From: an uncultured SAR324 cluster bacterium
GTDB taxonomy: Bacteria > SAR324 > NAC60-12
Length of the DNA: 64,000 nt
Reading direction: 5' to 3'
NCBI GenBank assembly: GCA_902562015.1
Contig: CACERX010000002.1
Location: 43,992 to 107,991, forward strand
The position numbers were made by a program, and so were the translations under genes. The notes below the pieces were generated by a model that searched no databases, was not told the origin of the DNA, and was given only the letters and a program-made list of their open reading frames with translations. Below are positions 63,833-64,000 of the stretch, one piece after another. Position 1 is the stretch's first letter; each line of letters opens with the position of its first letter.

Positions 63833-64000
63833 AACCAGAATTGTTCCAGAATTCAGAATAATGGGAATAATCTCAATCTCCCAATCATAAGGCATAGCCG
63901 GTAATATCTGCTCCTGCTGTAAAAAAGAAGCTCCGTGTAGTATTTCTGCAACCAAAACAAGTACGAAACCTGTTCCCCAGCAAAAAATACGATCTAGACG
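63749..64000 (-). CDS. C-terminus of a membrane protein, 5' end outside the window
   Basis: The minus-strand frame is open to the window edge, so only the last 83 residues are seen. They hold two membrane segments (CWGTGFVLVLVAEILHGASF and the ILNSGTILVLGITAIMIW segment), a loop LQQEQILPAMPYDWEIEIIP and a basic end. It may resemble the end of an FTR1-like iron permease, but the part visible is too short. Its 3' end overlaps the opposing fragment by about 80 bases. Confidence 0.5.
   Translation of the reverse strand, partial: RLDRIFCWGTGFVLVLVAEILHGASFLQQEQILPAMPYDWEIEIIPIILNSGTILVLGITAIMIWNSLLQKKQSKNSNWNRNW

Overview
The window reads as chromosomal DNA of a Gram-negative, AT-rich, probably marine bacterium. 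Lipoproteins with clear lipoboxes, several outer-membrane barrels, a Tat-exported molybdoenzyme and periplasmic binding proteins show a two-membrane cell. Housekeeping genes (fmt, glnS, folP, sthA, typA, hisN, a stand-alone AICAR transformylase) lie singly among accessory metabolism. The mix would fit a deep-branching proteobacterial lineage such as SAR324, but that is inference; no rRNA is present to settle it.

Layout. 1-3.3 kb: the end of a CCAEP-tail radical SAM protein and a large YHYH lipoprotein. 3.8-7.4 kb: a leftward zinc-uptake operon resembling zrg of Vibrio. 7.7-9.8 kb: a rightward, very AT-rich group of three unknown genes, a glutaredoxin and a peroxiredoxin whose catalytic residue is encoded by an in-frame TGA. 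10-16.3 kb: a GC-richer iron block (two-domain Fe3+ permease, ATPase, binding protein, sterol-desaturase-like hydroxylase, DUF4856 lipoprotein). 16.7-20.4 kb: a tyrosine phosphatase and a copper-delivery group (two SCO proteins, one PCu(A)C). 20.6-23.2 kb: a two-subunit molybdenum hydroxylase. 23.3-23.8 kb: a second TGA-containing redox protein with a U-x-x-C motif. 24-30.3 kb: aldo/keto reductase, MFS exporter, surface-antigen-like barrel, dehalogenase-like hydrolase, CpdA-like phosphodiesterase. 30.3-31.6 kb: an 800-base gene-poor AT-rich stretch, a tiny lipoprotein and a strongly paired 76-nt element. 31.6-42.5 kb: mostly housekeeping and central metabolism. 42.7-47.2 kb: a GC-richer block of ureohydrolase, trimethylamine-dehydrogenase-like flavoprotein and class III aminotransferase. 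47.4-54.9 kb: barrel protein, glnS, GST, AICAR transformylase, TPR lipoprotein, uridine kinase. 55.0-57.7 kb: tRNA-Leu, typA, and a degenerate copy of the tRNA 3' end beyond it. 57.7-61 kb: a secreted M6 metalloprotease operon in which the usual propeptide appears as a separate gene. 61-64 kb: small lipoprotein, DoeB-like deacylase, gamma-glutamylcyclotransferase and two convergent membrane-protein genes at the edge.

The strongest result is two selenoprotein genes that ordinary gene calling would miss or truncate: a Prx5-type peroxiredoxin (9343-9831, UGA at 9469-9471) and a peroxiredoxin-like protein (complement 23259-23828, UGA at 23693-23691). Each has UGA exactly at the expected catalytic cysteine, open coding sequence with family similarity on both sides, and a hairpin with guanine in the loop 18-20 nt downstream, as in bacterial SECIS elements. 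The organism should therefore decode selenocysteine; the selA/B/C/D genes are not in this window.
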